Positions 39,859-48,238 of a stretch of DNA of 64,000 nt are shown in pieces. Under the pieces are notes generated by a model, which saw only the letters and a program-made list of their open reading frames with translations, did not search any database and was not told where the DNA came from. The stretch's first letter is position 1. Every line of letters begins with the position of its first letter. The position numbers were made by a program, and so were the translations under genes. Origin of the DNA: DAMCZI01 sp032095175 (GTDB lineage: Bacteria > Bacillota > Clostridia > Clostridiales > Caloramatoraceae); the NCBI GenBank assembly GCA_032095175.1, contig DAMCZI010000018.1, forward strand, positions 1 through 64,000. Direction: 5' to 3'.

Positions 39859-41673
39859 CTAAGATAAAGCGCCTACTTCAAAATCCGCGTATCTTTTATA
39901 AATTTCTTCATGCAGCAGTGCTGTGACATGAGTACCTTCTTCCACGTAATCTTCGTGAATAATATTAGAATTTTCATGAAGCATTGAAAGCAGTTTTTGT
40001 TCATTGTAAGGTATAATAAATTCTTTTTCTACTAGTTTTGTTGGAATTTCCCTGCCTATCATGTCCAATAATTCAGGTAAATTTGTTTCGTTTATGGCGC
40101 TAACTTCTATTACTTTTTCACCATATAAGAAATCCCTCAATTCCTTTATATTTTTATCAGATGCTTTATCAATTTTGTTTAAAACAACTATTGTATTTTT
40201 ATTTCTAGCATGGAGTTCATTAAGAACTATGTTTACAGATTCTATTTGCTTTATTGCATGTTCATTTGCTGCATCTACAACATGTAAAAGTAAATCAGCT
40301 TCAATTGCTTCTTCAAGGGTGGATTTAAAAGCTTCAACAAGTTCATGAGGGAGTTTGCTAATAAAACCAACAGTATCAGATAAAGCAATTTTCCTATTGT
40401 CGCTTAGATTTACAGCTCTAACAGTAGTGTCTAATGTAGCAAAAAGCATATCTGCTTCTAGTACTCCTTTTTTATTTATACTATTGGATGCAGAAATCTC
40501 ACAGAGCGTGTTTCTTAAAGTTGATTTACCTGCATTGGTATATCCTACAATAGCTACCCTGCTGATATTATTTTTGTCTCTTTTAACCTTTTGGACAGAT
40601 CTTTGATCAATTACTTTGGATAGTTCAGTCTTTATTTCTTCTATTCTTCTTTCTATGTGTCTTCTGTCGGTTTCAAGTTTTTTCTCTCCAGGTCCTCTTG
40701 AGCCAATGCCGCCCTTCATTCCGACACCGCCTTTAATTCTTGCAAGGTTTGCATTCGCGTCTCTTAGCCTGGGAAGCTTATGGTTAAGCATAGCAAGCTC
40801 AACCTGTAATATACCTTCCCTGCTCCTAGCACGTCTTGCAAAGATGTCCAAAATTAATGTGGTTCTATCTATTACTTTACATTTAATAGCTTCTTCAAGA
40901 TTTCTTACCTGGGAACCTGATAATTCATCGTCAAATATTACTACATTTGCATTTTTTAGCTGCCTTATATGTGCTATTTCCTCAATCTTACCTTGCCCTG
41001 CATAGTAAGCAGAATGAACCTTATTTTTCTTTTGAAGCACCTGATATATAGGAATAACATTGCAAGCTTTAGTAAGCTCAACAAGCTCCTCAAGACTTTC
41101 TTCGCTATCAGTTCCTACCAAAATAGCTCTTTCAATATCTTCCTCACACTGCTTAATATCACTAATCATTTTATCAATATAAGCTATTTTATCTTTTAAA
41201 TTCAATTGCAATGAAGCTTCTAGGCCTAGGTTTTCAAGTTCCTTAAAGGTTAGACTATTGTTATAAACATCGCAGAAGCCTATATTTACACTAATATCAT
41301 TTGGATTTTCTTTAACTCCAATGGCAGCAATGGCGTCTAATTTTAGCTCTACTAAGGCTGATGTGTCCATTGAGGACAGTGTACTATCACCTGCTGGGTG
41401 AGTATGAATTACCCTAAATCCACTTAGTTTTTTATCTTTAACATCCATAGAAGGTATTTCGGCACTACTAATTTTACCAACTGAAATACCTGTGATTTTG
41501 CCTCGCCTATTAATAACCACACATATTTCTTTGTTTATAGTCCTACTAATTTCATTCATTTGCTCTACCAGTTCATAAGAAAAAATACTGTCATTATCTA
41601 TTGTCAATTCATATAAGCTTTCCAGCCTTTCGAGTATAACTTTTTTTATCCCATCAATATTTCCTGTTATCAT
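39859..41673 (-). CDS. hflX: HflX ribosome-splitting GTPase with N-terminal JAMM-like domain
   Basis: The 604-residue protein is much longer than E. coli HflX (about 426). The added N-terminal 155 residues include E49 and H90-T-H92-P-A-G-D-S-T-L-S100-S-M-D103, a perfect JAMM/RadC metal motif (E...HxH-x7-S-x2-D). The HflX part has ARIKGGVGMKGGIGSRGPGEKKLETDRR, P-loop VGYTNAGKST, DTVGF and NKID. HflX splits stalled ribosomes and in several Firmicutes gives macrolide/lincosamide tolerance. ATG 41673 follows GGAGG by 7 bases. The roughly 550-nt leader contains three tiny frames and attenuator-like hairpins (41722-42264). Confidence 0.94.
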   Translation of the reverse strand: MITGNIDGIKKVILERLESLYELTIDNDSIFSYELVEQMNEISRTINKEICVVINRRGKITGISVGKISSAEIPSMDVKDKKLSGFRVIHTHPAGDSTLSSMDTSALVELKLDAIAAIGVKENPNDISVNIGFCDVYNNSLTFKELENLGLEASLQLNLKDKIAYIDKMISDIKQCEEDIERAILVGTDSEESLEELVELTKACNVIPIYQVLQKKNKVHSAYYAGQGKIEEIAHIRQLKNANVVIFDDELSGSQVRNLEEAIKCKVIDRTTLILDIFARRARSREGILQVELAMLNHKLPRLRDANANLARIKGGVGMKGGIGSRGPGEKKLETDRRHIERRIEEIKTELSKVIDQRSVQKVKRDKNNISRVAIVGYTNAGKSTLRNTLCEISASNSINKKGVLEADMLFATLDTTVRAVNLSDNRKIALSDTVGFISKLPHELVEAFKSTLEEAIEADLLLHVVDAANEHAIKQIESVNIVLNELHARNKNTIVVLNKIDKASDKNIKELRDFLYGEKVIEVSAINETNLPELLDMIGREIPTKLVEKEFIIPYNEQKLLSMLHENSNIIHEDYVEEGTHVTALLHEEIYKRYADFEVGALS

Positions 41674-41721
41674 AAAATATCCTCCAATCGAAATATATAA
41701 TTCTATTAATTTCACTTCTAT

Positions 41722-41742
41722 CTATACAAATCTAATCCTCAT
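41722..41742 (-). CDS. Six-codon leader peptide MRIRFV before hflX
   Basis: ATG follows TAGGAGG with 8 bases spacing; the frame MRIRFV ends at TAG, 48 bases before the hflX start. The R-I-R triplet is a +X+ motif of the kind at which macrolide-bound ribosomes stall. It closely resembles the MRLRF core of the ErmDL leader. Confidence 0.6.
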   Translation of the reverse strand: MRIRFV

Positions 41743-41779
41743 TTTTATAGCCTCCTATCCCCAAATTTAACCCTACTGC

Positions 41780-41809
41780 TTACAGCAGTATTCTTGTTTT
41801 TAGGCTCAT
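41780..41809 (-). CDS. Nine-codon leader peptide MSLKTRILL before hflX
   Basis: ATG follows AGGAGGAG with 6 bases spacing; the frame ends at TAA within the small hairpin TACTGCT/AGCAGTA. It contains K-T-R, a +X+ type motif. A plausible promoter (TTTACA-N18-TATATT) lies at about 41840-41870 on the minus strand. Confidence 0.6.
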   Translation of the reverse strand: MSLKTRILL

Positions 41810-41919
41810 TTTTAACTCCTCCTAGGTGATTATGTGAAATATATAAAAGCCCCAGAAACAATGTAAACCATAAAGGTATAGCATTGTACTGCGGCTAAAA
41901 TATTGATAAATATCCAAAA

Positions 41920-41946
41920 TTAAAAAACCGCAGATTTTCTCTGCGG
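41920..41946 (-). terminator. Intrinsic terminator in the hflX leader (second hairpin)
   Basis: On the minus strand CCGCAGA pairs with TCTGCGG around GAAAA, followed by TTTTTTAATTTT. It lies between the 21-codon leader frame and hflX, so it can only act on transcripts coming from the 42250 promoter. Confidence 0.7.
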
Positions 41947-42045
41947 TAATTATATACAACCATAAATAGATATAAAAACTGAAAAAGTAATTCAGCTTAC
42001 CATCTATTCTATAGAATCGATTTCTAACTTGATTCCTTGAAATAT

Positions 42046-42073
42046 AATAAAGCCGCAGATATGAAGTCTGCGG
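42046..42073 (-). terminator. Attenuator-like hairpin in the hflX leader (first hairpin)
   Basis: Minus strand CCGCAGA pairs with TCTGCGG around CTTCATA, followed by CTTTATTATATTTC. Its left arm (GCAGACT) is complementary to AGTCTGC at the end of the 21-codon leader frame. Terminator and antiterminator forms therefore exclude each other. Confidence 0.6.
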
Positions 42074-42125
42074 TCAGAATTTTACACATTAAAAATAGAG
42101 TATGTTAAAGCTTAATGTAGATAAC

Positions 42126-42191
42126 TTACTGACAGCAGACTGTATATTTTATTGTTTGATGAGTTTTAAATCTTATCTTATAAATGTACAT
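42126..42191 (-). CDS. 21-codon leader peptide upstream of hflX
   Basis: ATG follows AAAGGAG; the peptide begins MYIYKIRFK and ends CCQ-TAA. K-I-R and R-F-K are +X+ type stall motifs. AGACTGTA beside the ribosome binding site (42194-42201) pairs with TACAGTCT at codons 17-19 (42137-42144). The latter also pairs, as AGTCTGC, with the first attenuator arm. This is a classic 1-2-3-4 attenuation layout. Confidence 0.6.
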   Translation of the reverse strand: MYIYKIRFKTHQTIKYTVCCQ

Positions 42192-42235
42192 TTTACAGTC
42201 TCCTTTCAGAATTTACTAATTTAATTTATGTATTC

Positions 42236-42264
42236 ATTGTAAACCAAATTTTCTAAATTGTAAA
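42236..42264 (-). promoter_or_regulatory. Promoter of the hflX leader transcript
   Basis: Minus strand TTTACA (42259-42264), a 17-base spacer and TACAAT (42236-42241). It overlaps the divergent promoter of the next plus-strand gene. Confidence 0.65.
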
Positions 42265-42273
42265 TACCAATTA

Positions 42274-42282
42274 TGGTATAAT
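42274..42282 (+). promoter_or_regulatory. Extended -10 promoter of the nucleotidyltransferase-like gene
   Basis: TGGTATAAT, 74 bases before the start at 42356. The surrounding block (AATACC-N2-TTATGG, then AGTAACATTAAGG) also occurs, altered, at 34400-34440. Confidence 0.6.
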
Positions 42283-42355
42283 AGTAACATTAAGGCAACA
42301 ATTATAACTGTGCAGGATAATGTAGTAATTTTTTTGAGTGGTAAGGGGGAAAATC

Positions 42356-43159
42356 ATGGCTTTCGATACTAAAGAAATTATGCAGTCGGTAATAGATAAT
42401 ATTTCGGAAATGAAGGAAGTGCAATCAATTGGTATAAGCGGAGGTAAAACTCAACTTCCCAAAGCTGGTGAAGGGGATATTGATGTTTTTATATACTGTG
42501 ATATGATGCCCAAAGTCGAGAAAAGACAAGCTGTAATAGAGAAATTGGGCGACTTATTACAGGAAGGCAAAATCAATGTCTTTGAAGGAGGACATTGGGG
42601 AGTTGGAGACTTTGTGCTTATAAACGGTGTTGAAACTTGGTTAATGTACCTTACAGTAGACGAAACTTTAAATGATGTAGAAGCTATACTCAATGGAGAT
42701 TATCCTGATAAATTGGATAATTATTATTATCCTGTAGGGCGTTGTGCCATGTTAAAGAATATAAATGTTGTATATGATAAAAACAGATTTTTATATTCAC
42801 TAAAGGAAAGATTGATGGAATACCCTGATAAATTAGCTGAGATACTAGTGAAATATCATCTGGATGAACTTAGTGATGTAGAAGACTTGGAACGTGCAGT
42901 AACTAGAAAGGATGTACTATTCTATCACTTTGCAATGGATCTGGCAATTGATCACTATCTTCAAGCTCTGTTTGCAATTAATAAAGTTTACTTCCCAAGC
43001 AGAAAAAGAACACTTAATTACATTAGGAATTTCAATATTAAACCTGAAAGATGTGGTGAACAATTATTAGAAGTTATTAGATTAGGTGCATGCCCTAAAA
43101 GTATTAATCAGTCTTATGAATTGTGGAGCAATATGGTTAGTGAGCTGAAAAAAATATAG
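42356..43159 (+). CDS. Nucleotidyltransferase-like protein
   Basis: The 267-residue protein has the polymerase-beta/MNT-type pattern GISGGKTQLPKAGEGDIDVFIYCD, where G-S/G and D-x-D form the metal site. A helical C-terminal half (AVTRKDVLFYHFAMDLAIDHYLQALFAINKVYFP) is typical of DUF4037-like nucleotidyltransferases. These transfer NMP to small molecules or RNA; members near resistance genes modify antibiotics. Start ATG 42356 follows AAGGGGG. It lies divergent from the hflX leader. The substrate is unknown. Confidence 0.75.
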   Translation: MAFDTKEIMQSVIDNISEMKEVQSIGISGGKTQLPKAGEGDIDVFIYCDMMPKVEKRQAVIEKLGDLLQEGKINVFEGGHWGVGDFVLINGVETWLMYLTVDETLNDVEAILNGDYPDKLDNYYYPVGRCAMLKNINVVYDKNRFLYSLKERLMEYPDKLAEILVKYHLDELSDVEDLERAVTRKDVLFYHFAMDLAIDHYLQALFAINKVYFPSRKRTLNYIRNFNIKPERCGEQLLEVIRLGACPKSINQSYELWSNMVSELKKI

Positions 43160-43221
43160 AGGCTGATTTTATAATTAAATGCAAACAACCGATATTATTT
43201 AATAAAATGGGGGGGATTCTA

Positions 43222-44151
43222 ATGAAAATGTCTACAGAGCAGTTTGAGATCATAAAGAAGTGGATGTATAGAAATGCAAGACCATTAGATATAGCGAGAT
43301 GGAAATATCATTTTGAAAATGGAAATAAAGAAGACGTATTAACTGCCTTATCTGCATATCAAAATCAGGATGGCGGATTTGGATATGCTCTTGAGGCTGA
43401 TAGTTGGAATCCAAATTCTTCACCTATACAAACTTGGTGTGCCACAGAGATTCTGTATGAATTAGGAATCACTGATAAGGATAATGAAATAGTGAAGGGT
43501 ATATTATCATATCTGGATAGCAAAAAAGATTTTCATGATGGATACTGGTTTGCAGAAATTTCAACAAATAATGATTATCCACATGCTCAGTGGTGGTCTT
43601 ATGGAGGAAATGTAATTGCTGATTGGGGATATAACCCTACAATGTGTCTTGCTGGATTTGTTTTGCATTTTGCAGATAAACAATCAAAGCTATATCAATT
43701 AGCAAGCGAAATAGCTAGGAAAGCAACTAATGTATTTTTACAATGTCAACGTTTAGAAGATATGCATGAATTACTATGCTTTATTAGATGCTGTGAATAC
43801 TGTGAAAAAGCTGGAATAACAGATATTTTCGATGTTGATAAAATGTTTAATTGCTTAAAAAAGAAAGTAAAGTCTTCAATTGGGGAACACAAAGAAAGCT
43901 GGGAAGATAACTACATGTGTAAGCCCTCACAATTTATGATTACTCCTGGCAGCATTTTTTATAAAGATAATAAACAGCTTTCTGATTATGAAGTCAAGTT
44001 TATTATAGAAACAATGAGTCCGGACGGCACATGGGCAGTTACTTGGAATTGGGATGACTATCAGGAGGAGTGGGCAATAAGTAAAAATTGGTGGAAAGCC
44101 AATCAGATTTTGATTAACATGAGATATTTAAAGAGCTTTGAATGTTTATAG
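43222..44151 (+). CDS. Alpha/alpha-toroid (prenyltransferase/squalene-cyclase-like) repeat protein
   Basis: The 309-residue protein has repeats of the QW/prenyltransferase type: LSAYQNQDGGFGYALEADSW near residue 45-60, YLDSKKDFHDGYWF, and MSPDGTWAVTWNWDDYQEEW near the end. These line the inside of an alpha/alpha barrel in terpene cyclases, but the catalytic DCTAE or DxDD motifs are not seen. Homologues in clostridia are annotated only as hypothetical. ATG 43222 follows GGGGGGG. It probably has a single-gene transcript, 60 bases after the previous gene. Confidence 0.7.
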   Translation: MKMSTEQFEIIKKWMYRNARPLDIARWKYHFENGNKEDVLTALSAYQNQDGGFGYALEADSWNPNSSPIQTWCATEILYELGITDKDNEIVKGILSYLDSKKDFHDGYWFAEISTNNDYPHAQWWSYGGNVIADWGYNPTMCLAGFVLHFADKQSKLYQLASEIARKATNVFLQCQRLEDMHELLCFIRCCEYCEKAGITDIFDVDKMFNCLKKKVKSSIGEHKESWEDNYMCKPSQFMITPGSIFYKDNKQLSDYEVKFIIETMSPDGTWAVTWNWDDYQEEWAISKNWWKANQILINMRYLKSFECL

Positions 44152-44325
44152 ACAAAGAAAATAAACTATTAACACTATATATAATAAAGCTGATTTGCAT
44201 ATTGAGCGAAACAAGCCAGTCTGCATACTGTAGATTTTTCTTATCTGTATCTCAAAATGGATATTGTATGATGGAATGGTAATTGTTATATTGCATACTA
44301 AAGATTATTGGAGGGACGGTCATAA

Positions 44326-44712
44326 ATGAATTTTAACACTTTTTTAAAGGTTGGAGAAACCTTAGTTAATGAATATATAGTAAAGCCAGAAAATACAGCA
44401 GATGTTATTGGAAATACAGGTGTCAATGTATTATCTACACCTAGTATGATTGCATTTATGGAACATACAGCTGCACACGTGGTTCTTGATAAAATACCTA
44501 AAAACTATAGGGTTGTTGGAACTAAAATAAATGTTGAACATATAAATTCAACACCTGTTAACATGAAAGTTACTGTGGAAGCTACATTGACAGCAGTTGA
44601 AGGAAGAAAACTTCGTTATGATGTAAAAGCTTTCAATGAAAAATGTAAAATAGGCTTTGGAACATATGAACAGCATATAATTAATTTGGATAATTTCCTA
44701 AATAAAAATTAA
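44326..44712 (+). CDS. Hotdog-fold thioesterase, fluoroacetyl-CoA thioesterase-like
   Basis: The 128-residue protein carries LSTPSMIAFMEHTAAHVVLD and VVGTKINVEHINSTPVNMKV. These supply the threonine, glutamate and histidine used by the FlK-type thioesterases. It probably hydrolyses a small acyl-CoA. Start ATG 44326 follows GGAGGG. The following acetyltransferase begins 41 bases after its stop and may be cotranscribed. The true substrate is unknown; fluoroacetyl-CoA itself is unlikely. Confidence 0.85.
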   Translation: MNFNTFLKVGETLVNEYIVKPENTADVIGNTGVNVLSTPSMIAFMEHTAAHVVLDKIPKNYRVVGTKINVEHINSTPVNMKVTVEATLTAVEGRKLRYDVKAFNEKCKIGFGTYEQHIINLDNFLNKN

Positions 44713-44753
44713 GATCACATTTCTTGATACAAATTTTAATGAGGAGTGATAAA

Positions 44754-45176
44754 ATGATTTCTTATAAACTGGGATCGGAATTTATTAATTGGCCTGAACT
44801 TTTTAATTTGTATGAGAAGGTAGGAATGTTAAGACGTTTTATAGAAAAAGGAGAAATTGATAAAATTAAATCTGCATTTCAGAAAAGCTATAAGGTTGTT
44901 ACAGCATGGGATGGAGAAAGGCTGATAGGTGCTTGCAGAATGTTATCTGATGGCATATGCTATGGGGCAGTATTTGATGTAGCAGTGCTGCCTGAATATC
45001 AGAAAAAAGGCATTGGGAAAGGATTAATGAATTTATTATTAAAGGGTGAAGAGGATATGCCAATTCACTTAACTTCAACATTTGGAAATGAGGATTTTTA
45101 TAAAAAGTTGGGTTTTAAGAAGCATAAAACTGCTTATTCAAAATATCCATTTCAATCAATATATGTTGAGGATTAG
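44754..45176 (+). CDS. GNAT-family N-acetyltransferase
   Basis: The 140-residue protein has acetyl-CoA motif VFDVAVLPEYQKKGIGKGLMNLLLKG and C-terminal GNEDFYKKLGFKKHKTAYSKYP. It is the compact type often found as stand-alone genes. ATG 44754 is preceded by GAGGAG; an in-frame ATG at 44724 lacks a site. A terminator follows at 45245. Confidence 0.88.
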   Translation: MISYKLGSEFINWPELFNLYEKVGMLRRFIEKGEIDKIKSAFQKSYKVVTAWDGERLIGACRMLSDGICYGAVFDVAVLPEYQKKGIGKGLMNLLLKGEEDMPIHLTSTFGNEDFYKKLGFKKHKTAYSKYPFQSIYVED

Positions 45177-45244
45177 TGCTGTGTAATGTTCTTAGACTAT
45201 ATTATTTTATGATTTAAGTTTGTTTTATAAGATGTGATGCAGGG

Positions 45245-45272
45245 GAACCTTCAAAGGATGGAGGTTCTTTTT
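45245..45272 (+). terminator. Intrinsic terminator after the acetyltransferase
   Basis: GAACCTTC pairs with GGAGGTTC, followed by TTTTTATA. Confidence 0.75.
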
Positions 45273-45288
45273 ATATACAAATTTTTGT

Positions 45289-45360
45289 AGTTTGACAATA
45301 TAGGAAAAGAATTGCTGCAATTTCTATGATAATATGTAATTAACCTGCAGGAATACACTA
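45289..45360 (+). promoter_or_regulatory. Promoter/operator block of the AraC gene, duplicated at 18470
   Basis: It contains TTGACAATATAGGAAAAG, the dyad GAATTGC-T-GCAATTTC, ATTTCTATGATAATAT and TTAACCTGCAGGAATA. Spacing from TTGACA to TATGAT is too long for a simple promoter, so an activator is expected. Confidence 0.5.
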
Positions 45361-45382
45361 ATTGAGGGGGTGGGTAGCTTCT

Positions 45383-46285
45383 ATGGATTATATAGATTTA
45401 ATACAAAAGACAATAGATTATATAGATGACAATATAACTAAAAAAATTACTGTTGAAGAACTCGCAAATATTTCGGGCTTTTCAACTTATCACTATTATA
45501 GAATATTTCATAGCTTTATTGGTATGCCTGTTATGGAGTATGTAACTAGAAGAAAGCTTCAATATAGCATTTTTCATTTAAGTCATGGGGAGAAGATACT
45601 GGATATAGCGTTGAATTATGGCTTTGAAACCCATGCAGGCTTTACAAAGGCCTTTAAAAAGTGTTTTGGCTATTCACCTAATTATTACAGAATGCATGCG
45701 CCGGAGGGATTTCCTCAAAAAATAAACTTATTAAATTTAAAACAGAATAATGTTGGAGGTATTGTAATGGAACCTAAAATAATCAATAAAGATAGTTTTA
45801 AGATAGTTGGCTATAAATTTAATACTACATTGAGAAATAATGCTCATTCTAGAGATATTCCTGCCTTTTGGGACAAGTGTGATATTGAAGGAAAGGAAGC
45901 AAAATTATATAGAACTCAAAAACCACCTAGACATGGTGAATATGGAATTTGCATTAATACCAATATAGAGACTGATGAATTTTCTTATGTATTAGGTGTA
46001 GAGGTAGTCAATTTAGATAATGCACTAGAAGAAATGTATAAACTTGAAGTGCCAGCAGCAACATATGCAGTTTTTACTACTCCAGAAGTAGATGAGAAAG
46101 ATTTTGTGAACAGTATAAAAGGTACATGGAAATATATTTTAGAGGAGTGGTTTCCAAACTCAGGGTATGAAATTGATGGTGATAAACTTGATTTTGAATT
46201 TTATGATGAGCATTGTCATCCATGGGAATATGAAAAAGTGAGCATGAATATTTATATACCTATAATCAGGAGAAAAATAAAGTAA
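45383..46285 (+). CDS. AraC-family regulator with GyrI-like effector domain
   Basis: The 300-residue protein has an N-terminal pair of AraC helix-turn-helices (ITVEELANISGFSTYHYYRIF and ILDIALNYGFETHAGFTKAFKKCFGYSPNYYR). A GyrI/SOUL-like effector-binding domain follows (PKIINKDSFKIVGYKF... VPAATYAVFTTPEVD... YEIDGDKLDFEFYDE). This is the Rob/SoxS-plus-GyrI architecture that senses hydrophobic drugs. ATG 45383 is preferred; GAGGGGG lies somewhat far upstream (about 13 bases). It probably regulates itself through the dyad in its promoter. Confidence 0.88.
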   Translation: MDYIDLIQKTIDYIDDNITKKITVEELANISGFSTYHYYRIFHSFIGMPVMEYVTRRKLQYSIFHLSHGEKILDIALNYGFETHAGFTKAFKKCFGYSPNYYRMHAPEGFPQKINLLNLKQNNVGGIVMEPKIINKDSFKIVGYKFNTTLRNNAHSRDIPAFWDKCDIEGKEAKLYRTQKPPRHGEYGICINTNIETDEFSYVLGVEVVNLDNALEEMYKLEVPAATYAVFTTPEVDEKDFVNSIKGTWKYILEEWFPNSGYEIDGDKLDFEFYDEHCHPWEYEKVSMNIYIPIIRRKIK

Positions 46286-46320
46286 ACTATTGCTAAGTGA
46301 AAGTATAATCTGTTCTATAA

Positions 46321-46491
46321 TCACTGCAAGCATGTAAACCCATACTGCTTTTGGCCAAGGTTAAATACGGATTGTATAAGAAAGTTGCTAAAATTCTTAC
46401 TCCCCATATAGATAATATTGATATGAATACTGGAGTTTCTATATTTACATGCTGTGCTATAGGCTTAATTGAACATTTGAATGGTTTGTAA
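46321..46491 (+). pseudogene. C-terminal gene remnant
   Basis: After a TAA at 46318 the frame reads SLQACKPILLLAKVKYGLYK and so on to a hydrophobic end IFTCCAIGLIEHLNGL and TAA at 46489. There is no start signal. I do not recognise the parent gene. Confidence 0.3.
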
Positions 46492-46554
46492 TATATTGAA
46501 GTAGATGTAGTTAAATGGTATAATATGAAAAAATAATTCATATGAGGTGTTGAA

Positions 46555-46917
46555 ATGATAATTTGGGGATGGGGAAAAGTAACTAAAAAGATTATTGGGG
46601 CAGTTTTTGAGCGTTCATGTAACTATTGCAATAGCACTGAAATTTGGAACCTATGTATTATAAGAACATGGTTTACGTTATTTTTTATTCCAATAATACC
46701 ATATAGAAAAAAATATTGTATTGCTTGTCCAAAGTGTTGGAGTTATATAGAACTTACAGAGGAAGAGTTTCAAAAATTTAAAATGGCTATAGCTTCTTCT
46801 AATAATATAAATAATATCAGCCATAATTCTGTTAGCGATAATATAAAATATACTGGAAAGACAGAAACTCAAATTAACTATTTAAAACAGATGGAGGAGT
46901 ATGACAATAAACAATAA
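46555..46917 (+). CDS. Zinc-ribbon domain protein
   Basis: The 120-residue protein has two cysteine pairs, CNYC near residues 22-25 and CPKC near 58-61. They flank the hydrophobic segment IRTWFTLFFIPIIPYRKKYCIACP, the hallmark of a widespread zinc-ribbon family of small membrane-associated proteins. The polar C-terminus is asparagine-rich. Function is unknown. It starts at ATG 46555 after GAGGTG and ends before a strong bidirectional terminator. Confidence 0.82.
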   Translation: MIIWGWGKVTKKIIGAVFERSCNYCNSTEIWNLCIIRTWFTLFFIPIIPYRKKYCIACPKCWSYIELTEEEFQKFKMAIASSNNINNISHNSVSDNIKYTGKTETQINYLKQMEEYDNKQ

Positions 46918-46989
46918 AAAGTATTTAAGATAATGAGAGCATTCATAGATGTGATTTACACTCTCTTAATATCAATTATATAGACTTAT

Positions 46990-47027
46990 TAAAAAGGACT
47001 TACTGTGATAAAGTAAGTCCTTTTTTG
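46990..47027. terminator. Bidirectional terminator
   Basis: AAAAAGGACTTACT pairs with AGTAAGTCCTTTTTT between two converging genes. Confidence 0.9.
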
Positions 47028-47030
47028 ATT

Positions 47031-48017
47031 TTATTTGTACAAAATATGTATAGTCTCTAAATAGTTAAATTTATACCCGATCCATTCGCTAATGTTAATG
47101 GCAGAATGATTTTCAGGGTGATGGCATACAAGCACTTTTTCAAAATCAACATTTTCATACAATCTTTTATACATAGATGCATAAAGCCATTTCCCTAAGC
47201 TTCTTCCTCTATAGGATCTTTTAACTCCAATCATAAATTGGTAAGGAAAACGCGGGTCGTTGTTATTTACAGATACATTTGATTTAGCAATCATTTCATT
47301 ATTTGAGTTGAAAATCATATAGCAGTTATGAGTAATATTTCTTTTCTTATTAGACTCGTTAATTTGTCTTTGCTTTTCAGGGGTTATAATATATTCAACA
47401 TAACCATCTTCCTTTACATCTGTCATATCTTCCATGGTTTCTGTAAACAAATCACAATATTGCTTGATATACTCATCTGAAATAATGTCAGTATACTTAA
47501 TAGAAAGGTCAGTATTTTTTGCTTCAAATTCTTTTATGGACTTATTCAGCAGATCTATATTGATGTTTTCTTTTTTTAAAGTATAATAATTAGCCTTTGA
47601 GCTTACCTTATGGACATATTTTCCTATTAGACCTTCTAATTCATTGTTATATGTAACTAATGCAAGTTCACTATGCTGATTTAACTTATCTTGAATCAGT
47701 TGATTTATAGAGTTAAGCATAGGTTCATCAATTATCGAATCACATAAAGTTATAGTTAATTTATACTGTTCTTTCCCATTCCAATCGGTGGACTTGATGT
47801 AATTTAGTATTCCACATATTAGAGAATCCTTCTCAAGTATAAAGAGTTCGTTATCAATTCCAGTAAAGGTCGATAAAAATAAGTTTTTATAGATATCAAT
47901 GGTATCAAAACGATCTAAGAAGTTATATTTTCTTGCTATATTCTGATTAATTGAATATAAAGTATGAATTTCATTTGCTGTCAAATTATTAGGATCAATT
48001 TTGCTAACTTTGTACAT
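47031..48017 (-). CDS. Two-domain GNAT acetyltransferase
   Basis: The 328-residue protein has a degenerate N-terminal acetyltransferase half and an active-looking C-terminal half. The C-terminal acetyl-CoA motif is QFMIGVKRSYRGRSLGKWLYASMYKRLYE, followed by HHPENHSAINISEWIGYKF. This tandem form resembles the mycothiol synthase-like and Eis-like groups. The substrate is unknown. The binding site GGGGGG lies 7 bases before ATG 48017. It is transcribed toward the shared terminator at 46990. Confidence 0.82.
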   Translation of the reverse strand: MYKVSKIDPNNLTANEIHTLYSINQNIARKYNFLDRFDTIDIYKNLFLSTFTGIDNELFILEKDSLICGILNYIKSTDWNGKEQYKLTITLCDSIIDEPMLNSINQLIQDKLNQHSELALVTYNNELEGLIGKYVHKVSSKANYYTLKKENINIDLLNKSIKEFEAKNTDLSIKYTDIISDEYIKQYCDLFTETMEDMTDVKEDGYVEYIITPEKQRQINESNKKRNITHNCYMIFNSNNEMIAKSNVSVNNNDPRFPYQFMIGVKRSYRGRSLGKWLYASMYKRLYENVDFEKVLVCHHPENHSAINISEWIGYKFNYLETIHILYK

Positions 48018-48189
48018 GAAAATCCCCCCAACATTTGCATATTTTATTTAACAAAAAACATTATAACATTTTCTTTATATGATAAAAGGATTATATTAAT
48101 AATTATTGATAATTTAAATAGAGTGGGATATATTTATTAAAAAGAACATATAACAAGTAGCGATGGCGTTTTTGAGGAAATTAAATAAT

Positions 48190-48229
48190 AATGACTGCTG
48201 TATAAGTTACAAGTTATATGGCAGTCATT
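48190..48229. repeat. Palindromic element, family Q, copy 5
   Basis: Arms AATGACTGC and GCAGTCATT flank TATAAGTTACAAGTTATA. The core matches the copies at 11126 and 13105 but the outer arms differ and still pair. It lies 10 bases after the stop of the minus-strand nucleotidyltransferase gene. Confidence 0.65.
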
Positions 48230-48238
48230 ATTTATATT

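Noticed and set aside
40061..41199. Several long frames antisense to hflX
   Set aside because: They mirror codon bias of hflX, lack start signals and have serine/leucine-rich composition typical of shadow frames.
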